From Rhyacophila brunnea (taxonomy: Eukaryota; Arthropoda; Insecta; Trichoptera; Rhyacophilidae), in contig JAGYXB010000001.1 in NCBI GenBank assembly GCA_022495005.1, positions 1 to 64,000 on the forward strand: a stretch of 64,000 nt of DNA, read 5' to 3'. The translations under genes and the position numbers were made by a program. Positions 36,790 through 46,951 of the stretch are shown piece by piece. Each line of letters begins with the position of its first letter. Within the stretch, counting starts at the first letter, position 1. The notes under the pieces were generated by a model. That model saw nothing but the letters and a program-made list of their open reading frames with translations, was not told where the DNA came from and ran no database searches.

Positions 36790-36955
36790 GGAAAAATAAT
36801 AAATTAACTTATTTTTAATAATAAATAATTTATTTATTCAATAATATATTGTTCATATTATAATTAAATATTATCTCACATCGATGTTTTCATGTTTTAA
36901 CACTGTGTTAGGTATCAATATTTGAATAATCTCCCTTGTTCGTTTTTATTTTATT
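36790..36955 (-). other. Gene A exon 3 (3' UTR, inferred)
   Basis: Acceptor CTTATTTCAG before 36955. The sequence then diverges from gene B, but from ATGTGAGATAATATTTAATT to AATAAATAAATTATTTATTA it is clearly the same as 58575-58725. AATAAATAAA polyadenylation signals lie near 36826-36840. No coding content. Confidence 0.55.
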
Positions 36956-39900
36956 CTGAAATAAGAAGATACAATATGACAGTTAATTTTATGTAGGTAC
37001 TGAAGAAGTATTGTTCAATGGCTTGAAATTTTATATTTATTTTATTTAACATAAAACTATGTCTATGTATCTGGCAAGTTGGTCGACAACTGCCCGTTGA
37101 TGATATCAGAAAATTAGAATCGCTTATAACTGATTTAAAAAAATAATCATAGCGAAGTAAAATTTATATAACTGAACATACAAAGGATAACTCTGATGGT
37201 AAATAACATCTCTTTGACGCTTACGATGATTGATCGGCTTATAATGCTGTGGGTCCCAGGTTTGAATTCTGGCTCTTGCAATTAATACACATATTGTTTT
37301 TCAATCTGTGTTTGGAGTCTGAGTATGCAACTAATAGGTTGAGCAAGTGGTTAAGGGCCCACATGCCTAGCATAGGTCAAAATGGAGCTTTTATGGTATT
37401 TTCAGAACATAACCCTGGACATTCCTTAAACGTTGTAGATTATCTATTTATATAATTGTGAAGCCTTATTATCCTTTATATTTATTTAAAACATTTGATG
37501 ACTGCATAAAGTATTTTTATTACATAAAATAGTATTCTTTTAAACCTCTCGCTCTAATGTTTTAGAATATAGTCATATTTCCGTACGTCCATGTGAAGTG
37601 GTGTTATGATTTTTTAGATTATTAAACGCATTTACAAAACCATTAGTAAAATTAATGTTAAACACGCGCGTTAACATGGTCTTACTCCCTACTTCATTTC
37701 TCGTTTGTCAATTTATGGCTACGGCCGTATGCTGCAGCTTAGCCACTGGGAAATGCCAATGGTCAATAAATATTATAAAGCAAACATTATTCGTTGAATG
37801 TTTATCACATTTAAATGGTCAAAGACATAGCTTATAATAAGTATCTTTAGAATAATCTTCAAATGTGTTAATCGTGCCCCTTTTTTGCATAATAAAATGC
37901 CTATTTCGTAAATCGTAATACATATATCGTAAATATGTCACTATAATAATGTTAACATTAATTTTACTAATGGTTTTGTAAATGCGTTTAAAAATTATTA
38001 AATCTAAAAATTCTTAACACCACTTCACATGGACGTACTGAAATATGACTATTTTCTAGTACATTAGAGCGAGAGGTTTAAAAGAATACTATTTTATGTA
38101 ATAAAAATACTTTATGCAGTAATCAAATGTTTAAAATAAATATAAAGTGTGATTGTTTCAATTCTTTTACTAAATACACCAATATTAAATTACATTATTG
38201 TCAGTGTAACTGTGGGACTATTGTAGTGTTAAAAAGAAAGAAGATATAATTTCTGGTAAAAACAAAAATCTGTTCATACAAAACTTCCGTTCTGTGAAGG
38301 ACGTTAATACGATCTTATGACGATCGGATATGATTAAAAAAATATCTCAATTAAAACGATTGCTTCGATAACTGCGTTCCGGCGGCCATTTTATGTACAC
38401 ATTATAAATATATTTTTTAACGATATGCTTATCTATATTTATACACACATTTATAATTCAAATGGTTTTGTTTTTAAAAAAAATAATGTAGTTCTCGTAT
38501 ACAAAAACTTACGATTTACGTTTGTAATAGCGAAATAATTAAACTATAATATGAATTTAATAACCTGTTCGTAGAACGCAATTAATACTGATTGAATTTA
38601 TTATTTTTAAACATTTTTTTAAGACGACGTATTATATAATAAAATTTGTCGGTTCAGAACAATATAGTTATAATCTATATATATAAAACAAAGTCGGGTT
38701 AGTTACACCATTTATAACTCAAGAACGGCTGGACCGATTTTTATAATCTTTGTTTTGTTGGATTTGTCTCCGCCCGGAATAGCAGAATAACTATTGAAAT
38801 ATTGGATAAATCACGGAAAAAATAAATTATGAAGAAAATTCATTTTCTCATACATTTTGACATTTTGAACAATGAACCTCGCCTTTCGAAAATAAAAAAA
38901 AATGACAAAAAAATTAAATCCGTATACAACGCCATCTCTGATACATGACAGAAACAATAAACAAGAAACAAACAAACAAAAGAAAGTATGAACATGGCGT
39001 TTTTGACAGTTGATTCAGTTTAGCCTCAGATAATACCGAAAGACTTTGTTGTAGACAAATAGCGATTTTGATGGTGATTTTCAAACTATAAGTTGCCTTC
39101 TAAAATGTTCACTTTGTGAGGTTATCAAATTTGTGAATGTGCGCGTATCAATAATTGCTTTATTATCTAATTTTGAATTGTGTGATTAATTTTCCAGTGT
39201 TATTTACAATGCCGCGAGCCAGAAGATCTAATCTATCTATCTATATAAAACAAAGTTGGGTTAATTACACCATTTATTTTATAACTCAAAAACGGCTGGA
39301 CTGATTTTTATGATCTTTAATTTGTTGGATTTGTCTCCGCCTTGAATAGCAAAATAACTATTAAAACATCAGAAAAATTCACGGAAAAGAAATTATGAAG
39401 AACATTCACTTTCATATACATTTCGTATGGAGCGGCTTTTTTGATGATGTCTATTGATGATAAATAGAACTGATTGACTGGTTTCGATGAATTTTTTTTA
39501 TTCGTCTCGGCCTCGAGAAGCTTTCTCGCGCATTGGAAAAGTAAGAAAATCACACAAAAATCCGTATACACCGCCAGCTCTGATACATGAGTATTGCAAT
39601 TAAGTAAAGTACATCAAATACATCTGCAAATATGTCACCAAAGGCAGCGATATTGTGGTTTTTGGCGTTCAAACTCCCAATACCAGCGATGAAATCACGC
39701 ACTATCAAGTTTGTCGATATGTGAGCTGCAATACAGCACAAAAATCACAATTGGTTGAGTGAACAAGCAATTTTTGCGGCAAAGAACAAAGATGTGGATC
39801 ACTTAAACTTCACAATTCAAAATCAAATCGTTGGTCCAATGCATTCCTTCAAATCTATCGACTGTGTGATAAACGAAGACGAAGCAACCAACTATCCAAC

Positions 39901-42900
39901 TGAATTTTTAAACTTATTGGATCTGCCTGGCTTGCCACCGCACAATTTACAACTGAAAATTGACTTGGTAGTTATCATGCTTCGAAATCTGAACCAACCA
40001 AAACTATGTAATCTATTTCATTTTGATTTGATTTTTGCACATTTATTGAGCTTAATTCATTTTGAGTATTTTAATTCAGCTAATAAGTTAACACAAGATT
40101 ATTGATTCGGAGGCGTTACGAAGTTCGCCGGGTCAGCTAGTATTATTATAAATAGTAATATTTTCAAGTTTAAATTCTGGCAGTCTTCAATTTTAAAATA
40201 ATGATGTAATTATATTCTTTACATACATTATTAACAATTATTGTTTTCGCTATAAAAAATAAGAATATTATTAAAATAATACCACTAAAATGGTAGCGAA
40301 AACAATAATAATAAATAAATTGATATATTAGTATTTTGTAGTTGTGATCCTTATCGTCACAACTACAAAATAAAAGAGAAAGAGTCTCTAGATGGGATTT
40401 AGAATAGAGTAGAGTTAAAAACAAAGAGAGTTAAGCAAATAAGGAAGGGCCATGGGTTACCTGCATCCTTTTCAAGCTGAACAATAATTACTTCCGTAAC
40501 CTCGCAACTGACAACTGTAAAATTAAATTAGAAAACAAGAAAGCATTACACGGCTGAAGGCACGTGCAATCTATGGTTAAAAATGTGAATAATAATGTTC
40601 TGGGCGCCACACGATCTTGAAACCGTGAAAGATAATAATTTTATAACAGTGTGGAATAAAGCGGGAACAATAAATAAAAGATCAATTTACATACTTGACA
40701 GATACTATATTATCGTCAAAGCAAGAAATTAGAATTACATTAAAAAGTTATCAAGCGGCTCGATATTGAAATTTGGAATTACTAAAAGAAATACGAGCAG
40801 CTAAGTTAGAAAAGAAACATTGAAAGGGTAGTGAACCAAATAATAATAGTTTTAAAATACCAAAATCGAACGACACAGAGGCCTCAAGCACTGCGGCTGC
40901 AATCGAGCTCCGTTAAGTGACGTCCATTATAAATGTTGGGTAAAACCAAAGCGGAGCACGACTATTCTGGATGACAGACAGAATCAAAAAGCCGTGTTGC
41001 TTCTTTCACACCTCGCGACGTCCGTTGCGGCCGGAAATTCTATCAGCGACATCTGTCCAATCGCGTACGCTCCATGACGTGACCATAAATATTCGACGGG
41101 GTTGCCAGAGGTATGAATGTTAGTTATGGTCATTTTGAATAAATCAAAATTATTATGTAGAGGTATATAATTTATTATTTGATTATTTTAAAATTGAAGA
41201 CTCTTAATATAGCTATCTGAATGCAATAGTGAGATAAGGTGAAAACAGTTAATTTTGAGATAATTATGCCAACCGATTGCTGAAAGCTATACCTACATAA
41301 TGCACTACTGAGATTTTTTTAAATTATTGTTATACCCCATTTAAAAGTAAATAAATACAAGATAAAAAGAACTTTTTATATCCAACGTTTTTAAATTTCC
41401 TGTTGAATCAAATTAACTTGATAGAAATACTGAATAATGAAATGTCATTTTATATTGATTTCCATAGTAACGCACGTATATATTATTTAATAATTTAGTT
41501 GCTAGGACTCCCTAGCAACCAATAATGGTATCGAAATAACTTATTATACAAAACAGAATTAACTAAAAATGAATTTAATTCTACTTAAAGATGGCTAAAA
41601 GTATTAAAAGATTTCATTGAATCAAAAAATGCATTGGCATCGTGTTCTGATATATTTTAAAAGTTTCAAATGTCTAGTTAGTCGGGAAGTTAGTTAAAAA
41701 TCGATTGCAAGATTTGTACCGGACAAATAAGAATACGACCTAAGGAAAACGTTGTAAAATGCCTCTACTGCATTTATCGAGAGCATCAGTTGTTTGTTCT
41801 CCTAAAGTGCAGAACTAACTTGCCATTGGTGATGACAATTGGGAGGGCAATAACTCTGTTCAACCAAATCGCTTCGGATGTTGATATATTCCGCCTACGT
41901 GAGGATGAGTATAGGTGAGCGTTATTCTATAAATTCCTAAAATAGGGTCCACTTAGCTCATTCGGTGTACTTCCATGCTTTATAATTTGTATACCTATTT
42001 AATTTTTATACTGTTTTTATGATACTCCATATTATTGTATTTCTTTCTTTACAATGTTGTGATACTATTTCTTTGCTTTTAAATCTCATGTTGTGAACGT
42101 CTTAAATTTATAATGTGTAATGTTCACTGTATGTGGAAAAAAATGAATTTGAATTTATAAAAATTGTCCTTTAACTTCAAAATAACAACATAATAAAATA
42201 CAAAAATCCTACCATTATCATGTATAAAAATGCCATTATCAGGCATAAAAATGAAAATAACCATTTATATTTAGTTAACTATTTTATTAGTATTACACAA
42301 ACACTAAAGTTGCATTATGTCGAAACTAATATTTTTGAATTGGTAACTGTTGCTTTTAATTAGCGAATTATGCAAACTTAAAATAGGTAGCTACTACTAG
42401 GTATTCATAATATAACTTTATTGCTGTGAACAGACTAATATAACCGTGATAGTAATTGGGTACTTAAAAATACTTACAATTGCATATAATTTTCATTATA
42501 TTATTTAATTTATCCGTCATGATGGTGATGATGGTGATGGTGGTCATCATCATCATATCCTCCATATCCTCCGTAACCTCCATATCCTCCATACCCGCCA
42601 TATCCTTGGTTTCCATATCCTCCATATCCTCCATATCCTTGGTTCCCATATCCGCCATACCCCCCATATCCTCCATACCCTTGCTGTCCGTAACCGCCAT
42701 ATCCCTGGTTTCCATATCCACCATAACCTTGATTTCCATAACCTCCCATTCCTCCATATCCTCCACCGTATCCACCGTATTGAGGTGCTGGTATACCCAT
42801 CGCAAGTCCCATCAGCATGCTTACAAGGAAAAGCTGCAAGACAAAAAAAAGGAAATATGTTTATACGTGCATGGATTTACTGCTGACAGTAGGTATTATC

Positions 42901-45870
42901 GCGTTCATAACAAGAAAATGCACGTGTAATCACATATTATCGTACAGGTTGCAAGATTGCATGCATGGATCAAAAAAGTTAAGAAGCTTCTGAATTTTCA
43001 CGCGACAGTTGGAATTTGTGAGATATCTGCGCCTGCGCAGTATAACGATAGTAGCGAACCTGCAGGGAAAAAAACTATACCGCGATAAACATTTTTGTCG
43101 TTCATCAATTTTCACAACCTGTCAAATAGCACCATACAATGACAACATCGTGTCTCACTTACGCTTGAAGAATGAGATTGACTAGACATTAAGCACTATT
43201 ACAATATGTAAATACTTATTATCACGATAGTTTAAGAATACACACTATTGGTGGCAGTAAATATATGCATATTTATAGACGCAATAAGATTAAATAGTAA
43301 CAATTAATATTATTAACCATGTTATTACACCAAGTAACAATAATTATCACGTTTGTTTAGAATTTACGATTATAAACAATAACTTTTAAATCATAAAAAT
43401 AATTTTAACTTTGGCGTTTAAGAAATAAAAAAAACAGAAGTTTAGGAACTTTGCTGTATACTGTATTACTATTAATATTAAACTAACGTTTATTTGGTAC
43501 AGCTCCATTATAATGGGTTTGAAACATCACACGAATATTATATTAAAACATATTTTTTATTTATTTGAATGATGATACATTTATTTTTATTATACTACTA
43601 TATTCTCTTCTTCTTGATCGTTCCCTTATGGTTAAGGATCGTGACCACCTTGGATTTTTCATCTTTTCAGTGACCAAGACATTCTACCCCTCTATTCTCT
43701 CAGGGACTACTTAAAATAGACAATTGGTAGACGTAATATCTATCCCACTCACGATAGGCAAGTTAATAGAGCGGTCGTCTCTAAAGTCGTGGGTTCGATC
43801 CTGGGAGTGGACGAAAATTGAAAGTTGTTTTTTTTAACGTTCATTAAATTCGTTTGATCATGTACAGAGCCGTTAAGCGAATGGTTAACAATAATGCACT
43901 TAAATATGTATCTTTTTTTTAGTTATATTCATTTTTTGTATAAGTATGGGAAAACGCAAATCCTTAGCCTTCCAAAGACATCTAGCAATAAAATAAGAAG
44001 CTTGCAATTTGAGACAATTTATATTTTAAAGTATTTTAATTAATCCATTTTTTCCGACGATGTCCGATCCTAATGAGATCATAATATGGGCCTCCACAGA
44101 GTGGAGGTTTGTATTAACAGAATTTGCTTTTACGAGAAATGGATGTCAGCCACTTGATGAACCTATTAGGTCCATACTATGACTCACAAATTGAAAAACA
44201 ATATGTCTACCAGATCTAGGTTTCGAACCTGGGACGCCGCGCGTAATAATATGTAAACTTTAAATTAATAAAATAAATGTTATATAATGTGGATTAGTTA
44301 AAGTGTATTATCTTATTAAAACATAGTTAATAATATTATAGTGTTATATATTGCACAAAAATAATTTTTTGAGAATTCCTTGTTTTAATGTGATTTTTAT
44401 TTATTTAAATAGTATCGATTTTCAAAATCAAAAATATCCTGTAATCATTTTTATTTATATATAATCAAGGAATTTCCAAACGCTATATAAACATATTTAA
44501 CAGTATATACAGTGATGCCACAGCATGCGTGAAACTCCACAAACGGCCGTGTAAATTCCCCATTAACAAAGGTGTCCGGCAAGGTGATACCATTTCACCT
44601 AAACTATTCACCGCTACTCTTGAAGACTTATTTAGGAAACTTGATTGGGAGGAAAAAGGTGTTCGGGGAGCACCTCAGTCACCTGCGCTTTGCAGTTGAT
44701 ATTGTTATACTCTCACAAGACCCGAAAGACCTCCAAGGTAGAATGAAAGAACTCGCGGATGTCAGTCAAACGGTCGGTCTAAAGATAAATGTCTCAAAGA
44801 CAAAAGTGATGAGGAACTGTTTTTCGGACCCTGCGATTATCTGTATTTCTGGCACCCAACTCGAGCAAGTCAGCAGCTACGTCTATCTCGGACAGCAGGT
44901 GTCCATAGACGGAAGCATGCACGATGAAATTGCTCGAAGAACAAAGCTGGGATGGAGTGCTTTCGGACGTCTGAATATTATCTTCAAGAGTGACCTACCA
45001 TTATGTCTTAAGCGTAGGGTGTTCAACCAATGTGTGCTACCCGTGCTCACGTATGGCTGCGAGACGTGGACCCTCAACACGAGAGATGTCCAAAGGCTAA
45101 GAGTCACACAGCGAGGCATGGAGAGGTGCATGTTGGGCATCACGCGAAAGGACCGTAAGAGGAACGAATGGGTTAGGAAGCAGACAAGAGTACGCGATGT
45201 AATAGACGTTGCCAAACAGCTGAAATGGAGATGGGCGGGGCACATTGCTCGCCGAAAGGACGGCCGCTGGACAAATGCTGTCATCCAGTGGTACCCAAGG
45301 GGTACGAAACGGCCACAGGGTCGCCCTAAAAGCCGCTGGATTGACGAACTGGTAAAGTTCGGCGGAAATACGTGGCAGCAAACGACACAGGACCGAGAGA
45401 GTTGGAGAAAGCTTGGGGAGGCCTTCATCCAGCAGTGGATTGACCCCGGTTGATGATGATGATGATTAGTTATTTACAAAAAAATAGTTTACTTAATTAA
45501 AATCATCATAATAAAGTAGTTAAGTACTAAAGTCACATAAGAAAATATTGACTAGGACTAGTTTCGTACGTTTAGAAAAAGTTTGTAAACTGATACACTC
45601 AATAATTTAATGGCAAAACAACAAATCCCCGAATGTAATTAAATTAAGCAAATTAATTAATATCGTGTTAATTATGAATATATTCAATTATTATATAAAA
45701 TGTGTACTTAATGCGTTTATTTAATTATATCATATATTATGAAGTAATAAAATTATCTCACCGTCATTATTATGATTTTCATGGTTTAATTTATGTATAC
45801 GTAAGCACCAGACAAAATTTTATCACAGTATGCAAGCATTATCCAGTTTTTCTCTGCTTTATACTAAACA
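36790..45870 (-). CDS. Gene A: secreted Gly/Tyr-rich protein with polyhistidine tail (3 exons)
   Basis: Host gene. CDS is complement of exon 1 (45782-45762, seven codons MKIIIMT, donor GTGAG) joined to exon 2 (42833-42510, acceptor TTGCAG), giving 114 residues. The signal peptide MKIIIMT-LFLVSMLMGLAMG is split by the intron, a common layout for small secreted arthropod proteins. The mature part begins IPAPQYGG and consists of GYGGYGNQ-type repeats, followed by four Asp, eight His and DG. A donor (GTAAGT) lies 32 nt after the stop; exon 3 (36955 to about 36790, acceptor TTATTTCAG) is 3' UTR with AATAAA signals. Each exon region has a counterpart in gene B. Intron 1 is 2.9 kb and intron 2 is 5.5 kb, both loaded with mobile DNA. 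A cuticular, matrix or antimicrobial Gly-rich role is possible, but function is not shown. The splice model is my inference and needs transcripts. Confidence 0.75.
37240..37355 (+). mobile_element. SINE fragment (tRNA-like head, plus strand)
   Basis: GGGTCCCAGGTTTGAATTCTGG (decayed B box) through AATAGGTTGAGCAAGTGG, truncated before the distal half. Lies in intron 2 of gene A. The open frame at 37249-37455 overlaps it and is not a gene. Confidence 0.7.
37471..38146. mobile_element. Long-TIR foldback element in gene A intron 2
   Basis: Arms 37471-37664 and 37951-38146 are inverted copies with few differences, for example TTTTTATTACATAAAATAGT with ACTATTTTATGTAATAAAAA, and CCATGTGAAGTGGTGTTA with AACACCACTTCACATGG. 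A 286-bp unique centre separates them. No transposase; target duplication not identified. Confidence 0.85.
38262..38342 (+). repeat. SINE distal fragment
   Basis: AAAATCTGTTCATACAAAAC, TTCCGTTCTGTGAAGG, then GATCGGATATGATTAAAA, a decayed copy of the distal half of the dispersed SINE. Confidence 0.55.
38343..38673. other. Intron sequence, nothing recognised
   Basis: AT-rich DNA of gene A intron 2 preceding the Helitron 5' end. Confidence 0.4.
38674..39231 (+). mobile_element. Helitron 5' segment, truncated in its own gene
   Basis: Begins TCTATATATATAAAACAAAG after an A, followed by ACTCAAGAACGGCTGGACCG, the standard Helitron left end of insects. At 39209 the Rep/helicase start codon opens MPRARRSN and is cut after about eight codons by a second Helitron beginning at about 39232. 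No matching 3' end of this copy is seen beyond 40140. Confidence 0.85.
39232..40140 (+). mobile_element. Second Helitron, complete ends, internally deleted
   Basis: Left end TCTATCTATATAAAAC; right end GTTACGAAGTTCGCCGGGTC then AGCTAG, followed by T, the expected CTAG-T Helitron terminus. Between them, 39755-40000 retains a Pif1-type helicase C-terminal fragment with WLSEQAIFAAKNKDV, YPTEFLNLLDLPGLPPHNL and MLRNLNQPKLCN. The Rep domain and most helicase motifs are gone. Confidence 0.9.
39755..40000 (+). pseudogene. Helitron helicase (Pif1-like) C-terminal fragment
   Basis: This frame reads the conserved C-terminal part of RepHel helicases, including SIDCVINEDEATNYPTEF and LPGLPPHNLQLKI. It lacks the upstream Walker motifs, and past LCN it runs into non-coding DNA. 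It is a remnant carried by the non-autonomous Helitron. Confidence 0.85.
40141..41344. other. Intron sequence; hairpin 40333-40371; GC-richer block 40540-41110
   Basis: The hairpin ATTTTGTAGTTGTGA / TCACAACTACAAAAT lies near 40334-40370. The segment 40180-40250 (TCTTCAATTTTAAAATAATG, then ATTGTTTTCGCTATA) resembles gene B intron sequence at 59655-59720, consistent with locus duplication. 40540-41110 has more CG than its surroundings and contains CTGGGCGCCACACGATC. It looks like a retroelement LTR or gag relic, but no domain is certain. Confidence 0.35.
41345..41775 (-). repeat. Repeat B, copy a
   Basis: About 430 bp matching 53965-54405 in inverted orientation, including TGATTTCCATAGTAACGCA, TCCCTAGCAACCAATAATGG, AAAATGCATTGGCATCGTGT and AAAATCGATTGCAAGAT. 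Class unknown. It is long and collinear, so probably a mobile element rather than a satellite. Confidence 0.75.
42090..42165 (+). repeat. Short 3' tail repeat, copy c
   Basis: TGTTGTGAACGTCTTAAATT, TATAATGTGTAATGTTCACT and an AATTTGAATTT tail. See 15265 and 26585. Confidence 0.5.
42478..42833 (-). other. Gene A exon 2
   Basis: Polypyrimidine tract and TTGCAG precede 42833. The coding part runs to the stop at 42512-42510 and the exon ends at 42478 before GTAAGTATTT. It encodes LFLVSMLMGLAMGIPAPQ, the GYGGY repeat body and the D4-H8-DG tail. The opposite-strand open frame over this region is a shadow caused by the repeated codons. Confidence 0.8.
42858..43283. mobile_element. MITE family 4, copy b, beside gene A exon 2
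   Basis: Ends TTTATACGTGCATGG...TTTACTG and the inverted CAGTAAATATATGCATATTT; the interior shares ATCTGCGCCTGCGCAGTA with copy a. Its edge lies only about 25 bp upstream of the exon 2 splice acceptor. Confidence 0.7.
43615..43830 (+). repeat. tRNA-like SINE candidate
   Basis: CCACTCACGATAGGCAAGTT, AATAGAGCGGTCGTCTC, then GTGGGTTCGATCCTGGG and GAGTGG. There is a clear B box and a possible six-base acceptor pair CCACTC/GAGTGG at 43744/43803, but the T and D stems are poor. The preceding 120 bp (GATCGTTCCCTTATGG...) may belong to it. Different from the main SINE family. Confidence 0.35.
43963..44040 (+). repeat. Fragment of the TTAA foldback family
   Basis: ACATCTAGCAATAAAATAAG, then AAGCTTGCAATTTGAGACAA, as in the arms of the element at 6686-7513. 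Confidence 0.45.
44048..44250 (-). mobile_element. tRNA-derived SINE, slightly truncated head
   Basis: CGACGATGTCCGATCC, GGGCCTCCACAGAGTGGAGG, GAAATGGATGTCAGCCAC, and the head with minus-strand B box GGTTCGAAACC. Lies in gene A intron 1. Confidence 0.85.
44511..45472 (+). mobile_element. RTE-type LINE, 5'-truncated, catalytic box mutated
   Basis: From 44511 the frame reads motif B (GVRQGDTISPKLFTATLEDL). After a shift near 44660, motif C follows as RFAVDIVIL, where family members have FADD, so one catalytic Asp is replaced by Val. The frame continues uninterrupted with YLGQQVSIDGSM, VLPVLTYGCETWTL, WRWAGHIARR, RPQGRPKSRW and DRESWRKLGEAF to the stop at 45451-45453. It is followed by (TGA)n, the usual RTE 3' tail. 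The endonuclease and the first half of RT are missing. It sits in intron 1 of gene A in the antisense orientation to that gene. Confidence 0.92.
45762..45782 (-). other. Gene A exon 1 coding part
   Basis: ATG at 45782-45780, then AAAATCATAATAATGACG, then donor GTGAGATAA. Gene B has the same arrangement at 62793-62773 with an identical last three codons and donor. 5' UTR upstream to about 45830. Confidence 0.7.
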
Positions 45871-46080
45871 TAATTCGTCCCAGCGTCATAATTACTACTT
45901 GGTCGCAATTTTTTTTCACAGCCAGTAAAACCTACCAATTACTTCTAACGTCTTCTTAAAGATCCAACAATAACACAGTAATTTGATTATATTATAAATA
46001 CATTAAATTTGTGCTTTGACGCATAAAAACATTGCCGGTTTTATATTATTCTAATTCAGATATAAGACTTGTGATGAACA
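45783..46080 (-). promoter_or_regulatory. Gene A promoter region with conserved TATA box
   Basis: Minus-strand TTTAGTATAAAGCAG has its TATA core at 45863-45858, 76 bp before the ATG. Gene B has TTAGTATAAAACAG 92 bp before its ATG. The block between, including ACTGTGATARA, and about 200 bp upstream (ATTTATAATATAATCAAATTAC) is conserved between the paralogues despite decay elsewhere. This supports a functional core promoter. Confidence 0.6.
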
Positions 46081-46117
46081 TAATGCAAAAAAACTTTAAT
46101 GTTTTATAGTCAAAGCA

Positions 46118-46575
46118 TTGGAGCGGTGGAAAAAAAAGATTTTACTCAGCGCAGAAGCAGAGCCGGAGCACCAAAAATTTGTAGTGCTCCACTGCTCAGG
46201 ATGTTTTTTTTTATTATTAAATTTTCATCCGAAAATCCAATGAAAATATAAAATTAGACACTTTGCAAAACAGGAATTATTTGAAATACGGTCGAGTACT
46301 GGTGAGTGATAAATAACCTCACTTTTTTGACAGGAGAGTCAGATAATGAAAGACGATTTGCTGCCGGTAATTTTGTTAATATAATTAATAATGAAAAGGG
46401 CGAATTATAATCCTTATTTAAAAATTACTTTTAACCCTTGTATACATAATATAATGCCTATTAAAACTTTTTAACCGAAGTGGAACAGTCCCTTAAGCAG
46501 AGCTGGAGTAAGTATTAGTTTCGGAGCAGAACTGGAGCAGAGCAACTAAAAAACTGTCCGCTCTAACCTTCTGAT
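46118..46575. mobile_element. hAT-like element with GAGCAGAGC subterminal repeats
   Basis: Left TTGGAGCGGTGGAAAAAA and right TTTTTTAGTTGC...CGCTCTAA regions are imperfect inverted ends. Subterminal AGCAGAGCYGGAGCA motifs occur near both. No transposase. Target duplication not matched, so boundaries are approximate. Confidence 0.45.
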
Positions 46576-46951
46576 TATAGCAAAAGAGTTTGGACAGATA
46601 TTGTAATATTTCATGATGTTTTCCACCGTGCGTTTTTTTAATGCACCATTAAAAGTTGTCACCTCCAAAAGGAGGGGGGGTGTAGGATGATGCGCTGGAC
46701 CCCCCCTGATGATGTAATGTCACGATGATATCGTCTGCTGGCTTCTTCTTTTGGGGACTTGCTTATGTTGATTGACATGGCGAAAACGGCATTTTATTGT
46801 TCGGAATACAGTTACAGTAAAATTACAGCGTAGAAAATATTTAACAAAAATATTTAAAAAAAAAAAAAAAATTAAATTGGCGGGAGACGCCGGCGGGCGC
46901 AGAGCCGCGGCCGTCGTCTCGCTTGAGAGTTTGAAACCGAATGACCCTTTT
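46576..46951. other. Intergenic with a short GC-rich block at 46877-46922
   Basis: After an A-run, GGCGGGAGACGCCGGCGGGC, GCAGAGCCGCGGCC and GTCGTCTCGC form an isolated GC-rich patch directly before the PIN-CXC element. No coding frame. Confidence 0.4.

Noticed and set aside
40540..41110. Possible LTR or gag relic around CTGGGCGCCACACGATC
   Set aside because: No paired LTR, primer site or protein motif could be established.
42464..42929. Opposite-strand and alternate-phase frames over gene A exon 2 (Ile/Ser-rich and Met/Asp-rich)
   Set aside because: Shadows of the GYGGY codon repeats; gene A has splice sites, a signal peptide and a paralogue in only one frame.
43740..43810. Possible functional tRNA gene
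   Set aside because: Only a B box and a weak acceptor pair; D and T stems do not fold. Kept as a SINE candidate only.
44883..45428. Minus-strand frames opposite the RTE C-terminal region
   Set aside because: Antisense to an obvious reverse transcriptase; no domain.
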